A stretch of 64,000 nt of DNA from Pirellula staleyi DSM 6068 (GTDB lineage Bacteria; Planctomycetota; Planctomycetia; Pirellulales; Pirellulaceae): NCBI GenBank assembly GCA_945875845.1, contig CAMCMB010000020.1, positions 1 to 64,000 of the forward strand, in the 5' to 3' direction. Every line of letters starts with the position of its first letter. Within the stretch, counting starts at the first letter, position 1. This document shows positions 18,047 to 26,921 of this stretch, in pieces. The translations under genes were made by a program, and so were the position numbers. The notes beneath the pieces are model-generated. The model saw only the letters and a list, made by a program, of their open reading frames with translations. It searched no databases and was not told where the DNA came from.

Positions 18047-18175
18047 TTATTGAAAGATATTGAAATTTCCCAACACCCACCACAGGAGGATGAAAATAAG
18101 AACGGTGGAAAGACAACCTCCGCCCCATTTCCACGCGCCAGCTCCAGCCACAACACCTCGCAATAGTTTACTCAT
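18047..18175 (-). CDS. small membrane protein, 42 aa
   Basis: This short gene lies upstream of the protease-lipase gene on the same strand. It translates to MSKLLRGVVAGAGAWKWGGG followed by CLSTVLIFILLWWVLGNFN. The pattern is a short Gly-rich amphipathic start, a single hydrophobic helix (about 22-36) and a short polar end. A weak GAAAG sits before the ATG. The coding-like features (start, Lys-Leu-Leu start, one clean helix, stop) make a real small membrane protein likely, although chance cannot be excluded. It ends about 175 bases before the start of the protease-lipase gene, with which it may be cotranscribed. Function unknown. Confidence 0.6.
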   Translation of the reverse strand: MSKLLRGVVAGAGAWKWGGGCLSTVLIFILLWWVLGNFNIFQ

Positions 18176-18466
18176 GTCAAATCTTTCGTTTTAGTTTATG
18201 TCCGAGCTACCGCAACGAGCTCTAAAAAGACCCATATAAGTCTTTTTTTCATGCGTTCCTTGCGTGTCCCTTCAAAGACTAAGCAAACTTTGTGCCGACT
18301 CGTCGAACCTGTACCAAAGCCCACCTGGCTACCGCCATATTCTGGTCCGAAGCCCGGCAACGCGGCTTAGGAAGGTCAATTCGGTCTTCCGCCGCCCGCC
18401 GAGCGATCGATGGCTGGATAGTTGGCTGATCAAGGCACAACGTTTCGCCCGAGAGCGCAAAGAGGT
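18176..18466. other. intergenic region
   Basis: Apart from the hairpin at 18224-18249 there is nothing recognisable. It separates the Cys-rich protein gene from the 42-aa gene, both on the minus strand. Confidence 0.4.
18224..18249 (-). terminator. A/T-flanked hairpin terminator
   Basis: AAAAAGAC and GTCTTTTT flank the loop CCATATAA; runs of A and T on the two sides make it able to work in both directions. It lies 218 bases beyond the stop of the Cys-rich gene on the minus strand, so it probably ends that transcript. Confidence 0.5.
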
Positions 18467-18871
18467 TTACTTCTTTGCCGCTTCACAATGTTTGATACAC
18501 TCGCGGCAGGCTTCAGCACATGCTTTGCACGCTGGATCTTGACTGGCGTGTTTTACGCACTCGGCCAGACACTTGCGGCAAGCCTCTGCGCATTTCGCCA
18601 TGATTGCGGGTGAGCATGTACCCGACTCGCAATGGCGTGCGCACGAAACGCACTCGCGATTGCAGACTACGCAAGCGCGTAGACAGGCCAACCTCGCTGG
18701 ATCTTTCGCCATGGCGACCGCGCAGGAATCAATACATGCGAGACAGGATTCCGCACATGTCCAGCACGCCTTGTCGGAATGCTGCTCCGCTTTGACAACC
18801 GGAGCCTGCGCGAGGCCAAATGCAGCGACGGCGAACAATCCACACAAGTTCAGCAAAATACTTCGAACCAT
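18467..18871 (-). CDS. exported Cys-rich four-helix copper-binding protein (Csp/DUF326)
   Basis: A 134-aa protein with a signal peptide (about 1-28, AQAPVVKAEQH) and a mature part with 21 cysteines spaced as CxxC/CxxxC along helices (CWTCAESCLACIDSC, CNRECVSCARHC, CAEACRECIKHC). This is the pattern of the Csp copper-storage four-helix bundles, where Cys residues point into the bundle core and bind many Cu(I) ions. The export signal resembles Csp1 of methanotrophs rather than cytosolic Csp3. It lies on the same strand as the RND efflux genes 19799-25229, which supports a copper role. It has its own promoter since about 930 bases of repeat-rich DNA lie between. Confidence 0.88.
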   Translation of the reverse strand: MVRSILLNLCGLFAVAAFGLAQAPVVKAEQHSDKACWTCAESCLACIDSCAVAMAKDPARLACLRACVVCNRECVSCARHCESGTCSPAIMAKCAEACRKCLAECVKHASQDPACKACAEACRECIKHCEAAKK

Positions 18872-18984
18872 AATCGGTTTACTCCCTCAAGAAAATCTCA
18901 AACACCATTGCTTAGCAACCATTTCACCAAGCCAAGAAAAACAGGGAGCAAAGGGCGTGCCATAAAAGTACGCACTTGGAGGCT

Positions 18985-19260
18985 GGCCGTTCCACCTTGA
19001 TCGCAAAGGAGGCCGTCTCGCTTTTGGACCCAACAAATCATTTGGAAAAATGGAAGGGCGAGGCCACCCGTCCAAACATGTTTTCCTCGACTTTGCACAA
19101 TCCATTCATTGCTTGGGAGGGTGAGGCTCCTGCCGAACCATGTCGTCGTAAGCTCGGCAGGAGCCTCGCCCTCCCATTGATTTCCGATTGATTCTAAATT
19201 GCAAAGATGTTTAGAGGGGTGGGGTGAGGCTCCTGCCGAACCATGGCGTCGCAAGCTCGG
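18985..19260. repeat. palindromic repeat cluster (GEAPAEP type)
   Basis: At 19118-19180 a near-perfect palindrome runs from GGAGGGTGAGGCTCCTGCCG to CGGCAGGAGCCTCGCCCTCC around a short loop with TCGTCGTAAG. It is followed by TTGCAAAGATGTTTAGAGGGGTGG and a second partial palindrome to 19260. The left flank repeats the block seen at 10699-10757, and 19050-19118 is repeated in reverse at 54170-54235. Related copies: 10798, 54100, 61685. Confidence 0.8.
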
Positions 19261-19355
19261 CAAGCTCGTTTGTGCTCGTGCTTAGTCCGAAGGACGGCGC
19301 ACGTGCTCGAAGAGCGATCGGGTTGACCTGTGATCGGCCATTGAGGCTAAACATT

Positions 19356-19416
19356 GTCGCCTGTCGCTCCGCAAGGCACGCGTCTGAACGCTACTTTTGC
19401 GGAGCAAAAAGGCGAC
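19356..19416. repeat. inverted repeat with CTTTTGC core
   Basis: GTCGCCTGTCGCTCCGCAAG at the left end pairs imperfectly with CTTTTGCGGAGCAAAAAGGC at the right. A related CTTTTGCTCCGCAAAAG hairpin is found at 28710-28726, also preceded by GTCGC. Confidence 0.6.
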
Positions 19417-19518
19417 GATATTTCGGTATCCCTTACTTGGTCACTTCTATGCGATTTGGCTGGGAATCGTTGGAGTTCTGCTTCGTCAAACGGCTCACTG
19501 CGAAATTTTTCTGTTGGA

Positions 19519-19545
19519 CTCACCGGACAACTCGCGCCGTTCCGC
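19519..19545. repeat. short palindromic repeat, family CTCACCGG, copy 1
   Basis: CTCACCGGACAACTCGCGCC continuing GTTCCGC. Closely similar 27-base sequences lie at 25599-25625 and 29036-29062. Confidence 0.55.
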
Positions 19546-19633
19546 CCCCAATGAAGCTGGCAGGGCAGTCAAGTGCCTATCTCGAAGCGTCCCTTGAAGC
19601 GTACGCGCAAGGTGCAACGCATTTTATTCAAGG

Positions 19634-19761
19634 CATCTCTGCATCTCTGCATCTCTGCAGCTCTGCAGCTCTGCAGCTCTGCAGCTCTGCAACTCTGCAA
19701 CTCTGCAACTCTGCAACTCTGCAACTCTGCAACTCTGCAACTCTGCAACTCTGCAACTCTG
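19634..19761. repeat. 8-bp tandem array, 16 units
   Basis: Sixteen head-to-tail 8-base units in three consecutive variants: 3 CATCTCTG, then 4 CAGCTCTG, then 9 CAACTCTG. Unit order suggests stepwise expansion. Because 8 is not a multiple of 3, the array reads as an eight-residue repeat in any frame and is not likely to code. Confidence 0.95.
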
Positions 19762-19798
19762 CGTTTTCAATTCCCCAGCTGCTCTCTTGAACGCACTA

Positions 19799-20320
19799 CT
19801 ACTTGTGATCGTGTCCCGTATGGGCTTCCTCTACGAATTCGCCCGAGTAGGGCGTTCCGTCGATTTCACCAATAATCGTACCTGCAAACTCTTGCACAAC
19901 ACCCAAACTCTCGTGCACCCCTACGAATCGCGATGAGTTTCCGTTCGCTTCGCCATCAAGCGGCTTTGCGGCCAATTCAACCTGGAACTGGGGTTTTTTA
20001 ATGGTCAGAAGAATCTTGTCGGCCTTGATCGGCGACGGCGACTTTTCATCGTTTCCTAACAAGTAAACCGTAGCTTCCTTCTTGTCATGATCCACGGCGA
20101 ATTCGACATGGTACTTGCCTCCTCCCCAATCTGCCAGCGTTCCGTCGTGAGGCCCAGCGCCGTGTCCGGCATGTGCAGGATCCTCTTCTTTGTGATCGGT
20201 GCCATGAGCGATCTTTGCTGGACTACTTGTCTTTGCAGTTGGAGCACTTGGCTGGCAGCCGACGATCCAAGAAAGCGATACGGCAGTCAGGACACCGCTG
20301 GTCATCGAGCGAATCTTCAT
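19799..20320 (-). CDS. His-rich lipoprotein linked to metal efflux
   Basis: A 173-aa protein with a lipoprotein signal (SWIVGC, Cys at about residue 22), a His/Asp-rich stretch (HGTDHKEEDPAHAGHGAGPHDG, split here as two parts) and a beta-rich domain ending in EEAHTGHDHK. The His clusters at both ends suggest metal binding. It lies 79 bases downstream of the CusA-like gene on the same strand and is probably part of the same operon. Similar small His-rich proteins accompany heavy-metal RND systems in planctomycetes. A direct role as a periplasmic metal buffer is inferred. Confidence 0.75.
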   Translation of the reverse strand: MKIRSMTSGVLTAVSLSWIVGCQPSAPTAKTSSPAKIAHGTDHKEEDPAHAGHGAGPHDGTLADWGGGKYHVEFAVDHDKKEATVYLLGNDEKSPSPIKADKILLTIKKPQFQVELAAKPLDGEANGNSSRFVGVHESLGVVQEFAGTIIGEIDGTPYSGEFVEEAHTGHDHK

Positions 20321-20399
20321 TTCAAAGTCTCCGTTAAGGTTTTTCTGCTAAATCAGGCCAAGGTACTCTAAGGGGCGGACAACGCGTTGCCCGTGCAAA

Positions 20400-23300
20400 T
20401 CAAAAATCGTCCATTGCGACACCAGACTTTGCCAGGCTTGTCGCGCTTGGACCGCTGTAATTCCAAAAGAGGCCGGGATGGATTAGGAACTCGCAAAACG
20501 TCGACGTTACCAGTCCACCCAAGATCACGGTTGCAACGGGATAAAGGATCTCTCGGCCAGGTTCCTGGCCACCTAGCACAAGCGGTACTAATCCGATACC
20601 TGCAGTGAGGGCCGTCATCAATACCGGAGCCAAGCGTTCAAGACTGCCGCGAAGAATCATCTGTTGAGTGAACTCTTCTCCTTCGTCTTTCATAAGGTGA
20701 ATATAGTGCGTAACCAACAGGATACCATTTCGAACCGCGATACCACCAAGGGAAATGAACCCAACCAGACTTGCAACCGTTAACGATTGCTGTGTTAGCA
20801 CAAGAGCCAAAACACCACCTACAAAAGCGGTGGGGAGAGCGTTCAGTATTTGCAGTACGATTCGGACCGAAGGAAAAAGTACCATTAAAACGATAAACAT
20901 GCCCACGACAGAAACGACCGCCAAAACCGCGATAAGATTCGTCGCGTTTTGCTGACTCTCAAACTGACCGCTGTATTCTAGGAAATAGCCTGCTGGCAGG
21001 TTCAATTGCTGTTGAATCCTTTGCTGAATCTCGCTCACTGCACTTGCAAGGTCACGGCCTTGGGTATTGCAGCGAATCACCATCCTTCGTCTTGCATTAT
21101 CGCGATTTACCGCGTTGGGACCAGCACCTGATTCAATGTCGGCTAGTTCGCGCAATTCAATTTGGCCACGACCTCCTGGTAAATCAATGCGAAGTCGACC
21201 GAGATTTGCATAGTCCGTTCGATAGGCTTCTTCGAGACGCACCAGCAAATCAAAGCGACGTTGCCCTTCGAGTACTTGGGAAACCACTTCCCCTTGCAAG
21301 GCCGTTTGCAGGATCTGTGCGACATAGGCACGCGTAAGACCATGAAAGGCTAAATCATCCGCTCGAAGCCGTATATGGAGCTCATCCGTAAGTCGAATGG
21401 GCTCAACGACAGGTGGTGTCACTCCCGGAATGCTTTCTAAAGTAATCTTGACTTGGTCCGAGAGTCGCTGGAGCATATCGATGTCGTCGCCCTGAATCTT
21501 GATCGCAATTTGAGCATAGACACCTGACACCATATGGCTGATCAAGTGCGATAGCGGTTGTTCCACTTCGATATCCACGCCAGGAACTTCTTCGCGAAGC
21601 TCGTGGAGGATTTTCTCGATGGTTTCTTCGCGATGCCGACCGCTGTCTGGATTCATGCTGAGGATGTACTCCCCGGCATTCACAGGAGCCGCATGTTCAT
21701 CCATCTCGGCCCGTCCCGTTCGTCGGACAAAATAAAGTATCTCACCTTTTGGATTCGAGTCGGACTTCTGCATCGCCCGAAACTGATTGTCAATCAAACC
21801 ACTTGTTTGATTGGATGCCTCGAGTGAAGAGCCCGGCGGCAGTGTCACATTGACTTGAATGCTTCCTTCATCGAACTGAGGAAGAAAGTTTCTCCCAAGC
21901 TGTGCCAACTGCCATGCAGCAATGCCGACCATACTCCAGGTCAATATCATTAGGAGGACAGGACGCGCCATGCTGAATCGTATCAAATGGCTGGCGATGT
22001 TCTTGAGGCCGCGAAGCAAAGGGCTGTCTTGTTCACTGTGGACTGCCTTGGAATTGGCTAGAAGGTAATACGACAACACTGGTGTCACTGTCATGGACAC
22101 CAATAGCGACGCCGAAATAGAGACGATATAGGCGATCCCAAGTGGAGTGAACAGTCTGCCCTCGACTCCTGACAAGGCGAACAAAGGCATGAATACGAGG
22201 ATCACAACGGCGGTGCCGAAGACTACGGAGTTGCGAACTTCGGCGCTTGCCTCATAAACAACTTGCAGTGTGGGCTTAGGATTTAAGGATGAACTGTTCT
22301 GTCGCAATCGTCGAAAAATGTTTTCGACGTCAACGATGGCGTCGTCCACAAGTTCCCCCATGGCCACGGCAATTCCACCGAGAGTCATTACGTTGATCGA
22401 CAAATGCGTACCCGTAACGTAACCGATGACCCGGAATACCAGTATCGTGATGACAAGCGATAATGGGATTGCGCTGAGCGTGATGAATGTCGTTCGGAAG
22501 CTGAGCAGAAACACAAAGAGAATGATCAAAACGAGAACAGCCCCAATCACAAGAGCTTCTGCGACATTGAAAATGCCTCGGTCGATAAAATTCTTGAGTC
22601 GGAAAAGTTCCGTATTGATTACGATATCAGCCGGGAGCGTTGGTTCGATGTCCTCAAATGCATTCGACAACTTGTCGGTTAGAAGTCTCGTATCGACGTG
22701 GGGCTGTTTTACTACTGTGAAGACAACGCCAGGCTGTCCGTTGACGCTGCCGTCTCCGCGTTTGAGTTGAGGACCTTCCATCACGTTTGCCACTTGACTT
22801 AATAGGACAGATCTCTTGGCATCCATCCGGATGGGTGTGCTCTTTAAATCCTCGATCACTCGTTTTGGCTCGGGACCAAGTCGACCTAAGACTCGAATGG
22901 GGCGTTCCGACTCACCTTCGATCGCAAACCCACCGCTTGTGTTGATATTGCTAGCTCTGAGTGCCGTTTCTACTTCGTTGAGTGTGACCTCGTATTCCAA
23001 GAGCGCTGCTGGATCGATCAAAACTTGGTATTGCTTGCGATCGCCACCTTGAATGAACGTTTCTGCAACGCCGGTTACCTTGAGCAAGCGAGGTCGGATG
23101 ACCCAATCGGCAATCGTCCGAAGCGTCATCTGTTGCGACAAATCCGTGGGGATTTCTACCGTGAACTCCTTGCCCTCGATAAGAATCGGAAGCGATCGGA
23201 CCGTTTTTAAGTCGAGGGTTGGATTGCGGATCGTACTAGGAACTGACTCCCAGCTTGCCACTCGATGCCGGTCCACTGGTTTCCATGTCGCGTGCATCGG

Positions 23301-23822
23301 TTGGTTGTTGGCGGATTCCCAAAGCTCGATCATCAGTCCCGATTTGGCAATGGGGTATAACTTTCCACCATTGGGGCCTTTCTGCCGGTACATACCAGCA
23401 ATCATGATTTGTCCCATGATGGAGGCTGGTGGAGTCATCTGTGGGCGAATGCCCTCTGGTAAAACGCCAGCGAGACTTGCCAACCGTTCCTGAACCGTTT
23501 GCCGAGCCGCTCGAATTTCGGTGCTCCATTCGAACTCAATGTAGATCACATTGAGGCCCGCTGTTGTTTGACTTCGGACGGCTTGAACACCGCTTGCACC
23601 AAGTAAGGCCGTTTCGATGGGCTGAGTAACAAGTGTTTCAACCTCTTCGGTGGCAAGCCCAGGACATTCGGTCAAAATAATAACGCGAGGTCGATCGAGA
23701 TCTGGAAACACATCGATCGGCATGGTCGTTGCCAAGTACGTTCCATAGGAGAGTATCGTCAGGCTAAGAACGACGACCAGCATGCGGTAACGCAGTGCGT
23801 TGCGAATAATGGAATTGAGCAT
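20400..23822 (-). CDS. heavy-metal efflux RND transporter (CusA/CzcA family)
   Basis: A 1140-aa inner-membrane proton-driven pump. It begins with LNSIIRNALRYRMLVVVLSL and PIDVFPDLDRPRVIILTECPG, the HME-RND start, and has the family core GGIAVAMGELVDDAIVDVEN with the proton-relay acidic residues in TM4. An FVGGVLALVL and ISLGGIAVRNGILLV repeat is found in the second half. There is an insert of about 60 residues near 145-200 after GMYRQKGPNGG, longer than in typical CusA. Metal (Cu, Ag, Zn or Co) cannot be fixed from sequence; the nearby Csp-type protein makes copper likeliest. A good AAGGA precedes the ATG, and the gene follows the adaptor by 12 bases. Confidence 0.92.
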   Translation of the reverse strand: MLNSIIRNALRYRMLVVVLSLTILSYGTYLATTMPIDVFPDLDRPRVIILTECPGLATEEVETLVTQPIETALLGASGVQAVRSQTTAGLNVIYIEFEWSTEIRAARQTVQERLASLAGVLPEGIRPQMTPPASIMGQIMIAGMYRQKGPNGGKLYPIAKSGLMIELWESANNQPMHATWKPVDRHRVASWESVPSTIRNPTLDLKTVRSLPILIEGKEFTVEIPTDLSQQMTLRTIADWVIRPRLLKVTGVAETFIQGGDRKQYQVLIDPAALLEYEVTLNEVETALRASNINTSGGFAIEGESERPIRVLGRLGPEPKRVIEDLKSTPIRMDAKRSVLLSQVANVMEGPQLKRGDGSVNGQPGVVFTVVKQPHVDTRLLTDKLSNAFEDIEPTLPADIVINTELFRLKNFIDRGIFNVAEALVIGAVLVLIILFVFLLSFRTTFITLSAIPLSLVITILVFRVIGYVTGTHLSINVMTLGGIAVAMGELVDDAIVDVENIFRRLRQNSSSLNPKPTLQVVYEASAEVRNSVVFGTAVVILVFMPLFALSGVEGRLFTPLGIAYIVSISASLLVSMTVTPVLSYYLLANSKAVHSEQDSPLLRGLKNIASHLIRFSMARPVLLMILTWSMVGIAAWQLAQLGRNFLPQFDEGSIQVNVTLPPGSSLEASNQTSGLIDNQFRAMQKSDSNPKGEILYFVRRTGRAEMDEHAAPVNAGEYILSMNPDSGRHREETIEKILHELREEVPGVDIEVEQPLSHLISHMVSGVYAQIAIKIQGDDIDMLQRLSDQVKITLESIPGVTPPVVEPIRLTDELHIRLRADDLAFHGLTRAYVAQILQTALQGEVVSQVLEGQRRFDLLVRLEEAYRTDYANLGRLRIDLPGGRGQIELRELADIESGAGPNAVNRDNARRRMVIRCNTQGRDLASAVSEIQQRIQQQLNLPAGYFLEYSGQFESQQNATNLIAVLAVVSVVGMFIVLMVLFPSVRIVLQILNALPTAFVGGVLALVLTQQSLTVASLVGFISLGGIAVRNGILLVTHYIHLMKDEGEEFTQQMILRGSLERLAPVLMTALTAGIGLVPLVLGGQEPGREILYPVATVILGGLVTSTFCEFLIHPGLFWNYSGPSATSLAKSGVAMDDF

Positions 23823-23834
23823 GATCGTAATTCC

Positions 23835-25229
23835 TTAGTGTGCAGCGTGGGTTGTGCCATCGGCATGCACGTGGATATCTGCTCGAACACCGCTCGCCGC
23901 CTGAGTCTTGAGAACGCGATTCAGCGCTGCAGCGGAACTCTGGGCTAAGTACAAACCCGGTGTTACGCTACCATCGTTGTCGATCACAACATTGAGTCGG
24001 TCTTGATGCAAGACGTTGACGGAGATTCGATTGAACAAATCGCCGTTTTGCTGAAACACATACGCCTCGGGGCCTTCACGAACCACAGCCGGCGACGGAA
24101 GCACCAAGACGTTTTTCATCTCTTCGACAGGGATGTGAAGCCGCACGCGCTGCCCCGGTCGGAACCGCCAAACCACGAAGACTTGACCTTCCTTTTCATA
24201 GGACCGCGACTGGTTCTCTAAAGGAACAAAGAACGAAAGAGTCCGACTTTGCAAATCCAACGAATTGGCAAGATGGCGAACGGTCAGTGGGGTTTCAATT
24301 TCCTGCCAAGGGGAACCATCGTCATCGCTAAATTCAGCTCGTATGGGCCAACTGTTCTCAGCAACTTCGGCAAGTAACGTCGACTCTCTTTTGAATGCAC
24401 TCCCTTCGATGTAAAGATTCTGGTGGTTGGAGAGCATTGAGAGAAGTTGGCCGGCCTGCACTTGTTGCCCCAAATCGACCCGCAGTTCCTGCACTTCGTA
24501 TCGAGGGTTTTTATCGAGCGGCTCGGCTTGTTGATCGCTGGTAAAGGATCGAGGTGGCGGGGCAACCACTTCGAGGGTGGAAACGAACCTTCCCTCAGCG
24601 ACTGCATCAATCTGGGGTGGGGTCAGCCCGCGAGTTAAAAGGTCCTGACGAAATCCTTGAATCGCAGCCTGTTGTCGCCTGGCTTGATTGTCAAGTTCAA
24701 CGATTTTTGTCGCAGAAATCGCGCCGGTTTGCGCTGCAGAATCCAATCGAGCTTTGGTCTCCGCGATCAGTTGCAACTCCTTGTTCGCACGAAAGAGTTC
24801 CGTTTGAGTGTTTTGCAGGTATTCGCTGAAGAGTCGGAGAGTGAAAAGCTTTTCCCCTGGCTGGACCGTGTCACCTGGGAACGCATGTACTTCGGCGACC
24901 GTTCCGACTGCTGGGGATGTCACACCACGGTCGGAGAACCCAGGTCGATCCGTAATCACCCCAGGAATTTGAATGGTTCGCCAGTACGTTTGCGGCTTGG
25001 CACTTTTGGATACAAGGTGCAAGTTCTTCCTCGCCGTTTCGCTCAGCTTCAACGTTTTGATTTCCTGCGGAGCGAGCAGCGTGCTCTCACCGTGTTCGTC
25101 CATCGGAGGATCTGAGGTCAGAAGCCCGCGGAGTCTGGTTCCGATTCCGGTCAAGCTGACCAGCCCCACCAATACAGCAAGTCCGACGATACAAAAAACG
25201 ACATTTCGAATTTTCAAGATGGTACCCAT
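23835..25229 (-). CDS. RND efflux periplasmic adaptor (CusB/CzcB family)
   Basis: A 464-aa membrane-fusion protein: an N-terminal membrane anchor (about 9-30), a split lipoyl/biotinyl-like domain (AEVHAFPGDTVQPGEKLFTL and VDLGQQVQAGQLLSML) either side of an alpha-hairpin (about 140-200, ending TPPQIDAVAEG), a beta-barrel, and a His-rich C-terminus (ADIHVHADGTTHAAH). It would link the CusA-like pump to an outer-membrane channel; no TolC/CusC gene is next to it. It is the first gene of the operon adaptor, pump, lipoprotein. No Shine-Dalgarno is obvious at the start. Confidence 0.9.
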   Translation of the reverse strand: MGTILKIRNVVFCIVGLAVLVGLVSLTGIGTRLRGLLTSDPPMDEHGESTLLAPQEIKTLKLSETARKNLHLVSKSAKPQTYWRTIQIPGVITDRPGFSDRGVTSPAVGTVAEVHAFPGDTVQPGEKLFTLRLFSEYLQNTQTELFRANKELQLIAETKARLDSAAQTGAISATKIVELDNQARRQQAAIQGFRQDLLTRGLTPPQIDAVAEGRFVSTLEVVAPPPRSFTSDQQAEPLDKNPRYEVQELRVDLGQQVQAGQLLSMLSNHQNLYIEGSAFKRESTLLAEVAENSWPIRAEFSDDDGSPWQEIETPLTVRHLANSLDLQSRTLSFFVPLENQSRSYEKEGQVFVVWRFRPGQRVRLHIPVEEMKNVLVLPSPAVVREGPEAYVFQQNGDLFNRISVNVLHQDRLNVVIDNDGSVTPGLYLAQSSAAALNRVLKTQAASGVRADIHVHADGTTHAAH

Positions 25230-25826
25230 CGATTAGCCGATTACAAAAGTGGCCAAATACGCAATAGCTGAGAAAAAAATGAGAACTCATCAACACGCGA
25301 CAGGATGATGGATCTGTTCTTGAGCGTGGGAATACCCGTGCGTGAAGGGAACGACGAATAGCGAAACGATCATCTCAACCGATATCAGCGGCTTGTGGCG
25401 AAAAGGGAACATAGGAAAGACAAAGATTCGAACTCGCGTACCGGCCACTGTCAAACACGGAGATTTGCCGCCCCCATTCGCGATCTAAAGAGAGGTGGTC
25501 AGAGTATAGTCTCAACCGGTCCGGCTGTCATCGCCGAGGCGATCAGGTACTTGGAGGGGCCAGGCGAACCCAACGGAAACCCAAGTGATTTGCGAATCCT
25601 CACCGGACAGCTTGCGCTGTTCCTCTTGCAAAGCAAGCCCCACAAGCCATTAGCTAGCGTTGCTGCTGGTCTGCAAATTCAGAAAAGCCGGCACATTCGA
25701 CTCTATTTTCTGCCGCCGCATTCCGATCTTTCTAGCGTGGCGTCCCAGGCGATTGCTACGACCAGGTATCCGCCATTCGGACTTTCTTCGGTAGGTTCCC
25801 AACGCTCCCAAGAATTCAGCAGAAAA
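25230..25826. other. divergent intergenic region
   Basis: This region of about 600 bases contains the promoters of the efflux operon (minus) and of the TIGR03546 gene (plus). An open frame from 25395 runs into the latter but its translation has no membrane or domain character, so I treat it as non-coding. A short palindromic repeat is at 25599-25625. Confidence 0.5.
25599..25625. repeat. short palindromic repeat, family CTCACCGG, copy 2
   Basis: CTCACCGGACAGCTTGCGCT continuing GTTCCTC, closely matching copies at 19519 and 29036. Confidence 0.55.
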
Positions 25827-26921
25827 ATGCTCTTACGGATCAGCAATCATTCAAAGCGAATCGCTGCGATCCTTTCACAGTATCGCACACCTCGTCAAAT
25901 CGCGTTTGGCGTGGCAATCGGCTTAGTGCTTGGACTGATCCCGAAAGATAACCTCGTATTTCTCTCATTCGTCGTGGCCCTTGCCTTGCTGCGTGTTAAC
26001 CAACTCGTAGGCTGCATCGTAGCTTGTTCCCTTGGGCTCTTGAGCGGATGGTTAGAATCGATTCCCCATGTTTTGGGTTCGATGTGGCTCCGTCAATCGA
26101 TCGTGTCAGCCACGGTTCAGCGGTTGTACGAATACCCTTTACTCCCTTGGACCTGCATTGATAACACACTCGTTTGCGGCGGACTCATCCTTGGTTTGGC
26201 GAGCATCCCGCCAACGTACTTGGCTTGTTGGTGGTCGCTCACGAGAGCCCAAGATCAACGTGAGAGCCATGATTTGATTCAGGTTGCAAACGAAGCTTTC
26301 CGCTACAGAAAATCCGTCCTCGACCAGTCGACTCTGAGGCGAGAAAGGCCCACGCAAGAACTCAAGCTCGTTTCGAAAGAAGATTTCGTTCATGCAGAGT
26401 CACGAGAGCCATCCGGGAGGCCCGTCGCTGAAGCTCCATTGGAAACCGATTTAAAATCGGGTCGATCCATGGTTCATGTTCAAGCAGAGGTTTTTGTTCC
26501 CACACCCTCGACTTCGAAACTCAAGATGAACTTCACGCACTATGACGAAGCTGCGAAATTGCGTGGCAGTGACAGGATTCTGAGGGAAACCGTGATCGAA
26601 GTTGTGCGTTACCGACGTCCAGTCTCACTCGACAACGGTGGGAAGCAACGGACGAGAATTCCAGATCCAAGTATTATTCCCCTAAGCACAGGAACCAATA
26701 TGGCTGCTGCAAACATGCCGCTAGCACAATCCATCGATGGAAAAAATGGAAGAGGCGACCCATCGCCGAAACCGGTGATGGGCCATATGGCCGCTGGAAC
26801 GATTGACACGGGACATTCGCATTTTTTTCCCACCAACCGAGAGGAGTCGCTTAAGTACCTCCTCTCGCACATCAATAACGTTCGAGAATCGAAACGAAAA
26901 CCTTCTGGGAAGTCCGCATGA
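25827..26921 (+). CDS. TIGR03546/DUF2062-type membrane protein
   Basis: A 364-aa protein. About residues 20-150 carry the DUF2062-like membrane part: RTPRQIAFGVAIGLVLGLIPKDN, then several hydrophobic segments and LPWTCIDNTLVCGGL. The remaining 200 residues are polar and low in predicted structure. The pattern matches TIGR03546, which is nearly always found next to TIGR03545, as here. I chose the ATG at 25827, directly before the membrane part. It overlaps the next gene by ATGA, so the two are translationally coupled. Function is not known; the pair is widespread in planctomycetes and gammaproteobacteria. Confidence 0.75.
   Translation: MLLRISNHSKRIAAILSQYRTPRQIAFGVAIGLVLGLIPKDNLVFLSFVVALALLRVNQLVGCIVACSLGLLSGWLESIPHVLGSMWLRQSIVSATVQRLYEYPLLPWTCIDNTLVCGGLILGLASIPPTYLACWWSLTRAQDQRESHDLIQVANEAFRYRKSVLDQSTLRRERPTQELKLVSKEDFVHAESREPSGRPVAEAPLETDLKSGRSMVHVQAEVFVPTPSTSKLKMNFTHYDEAAKLRGSDRILRETVIEVVRYRRPVSLDNGGKQRTRIPDPSIIPLSTGTNMAAANMPLAQSIDGKNGRGDPSPKPVMGHMAAGTIDTGHSHFFPTNREESLKYLLSHINNVRESKRKPSGKSA

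Larger units (their letters stand above)
18872..19798. other. repeat-rich intergenic region
   Basis: A 927-base region with no supported gene. It contains complete palindromic repeat copies (18985-19260), an inverted repeat (19356-19416), a short palindromic repeat (19519-19545) and an 8-bp tandem array (19634-19761). Long open frames on the plus strand here are read through repeats and show no family resemblance. Confidence 0.7.

Noticed and set aside
19634-19761. Possible CRISPR array
   Set aside because: Units of 8 bases are head to tail without spacers; this is a simple tandem repeat. No cas genes are in the window.
19224-19790. Long plus-strand open frame read as a protein
   Set aside because: It runs through palindromic repeats and the 8-bp array; composition and repeats show no protein family, and the sequence is repeat-derived.
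25395-25826. N-terminal extension of the TIGR03546 gene
   Set aside because: The translated extension is polar, includes a dispersed repeat and does not resemble the family, whose membrane part starts just after the ATG at 25827.
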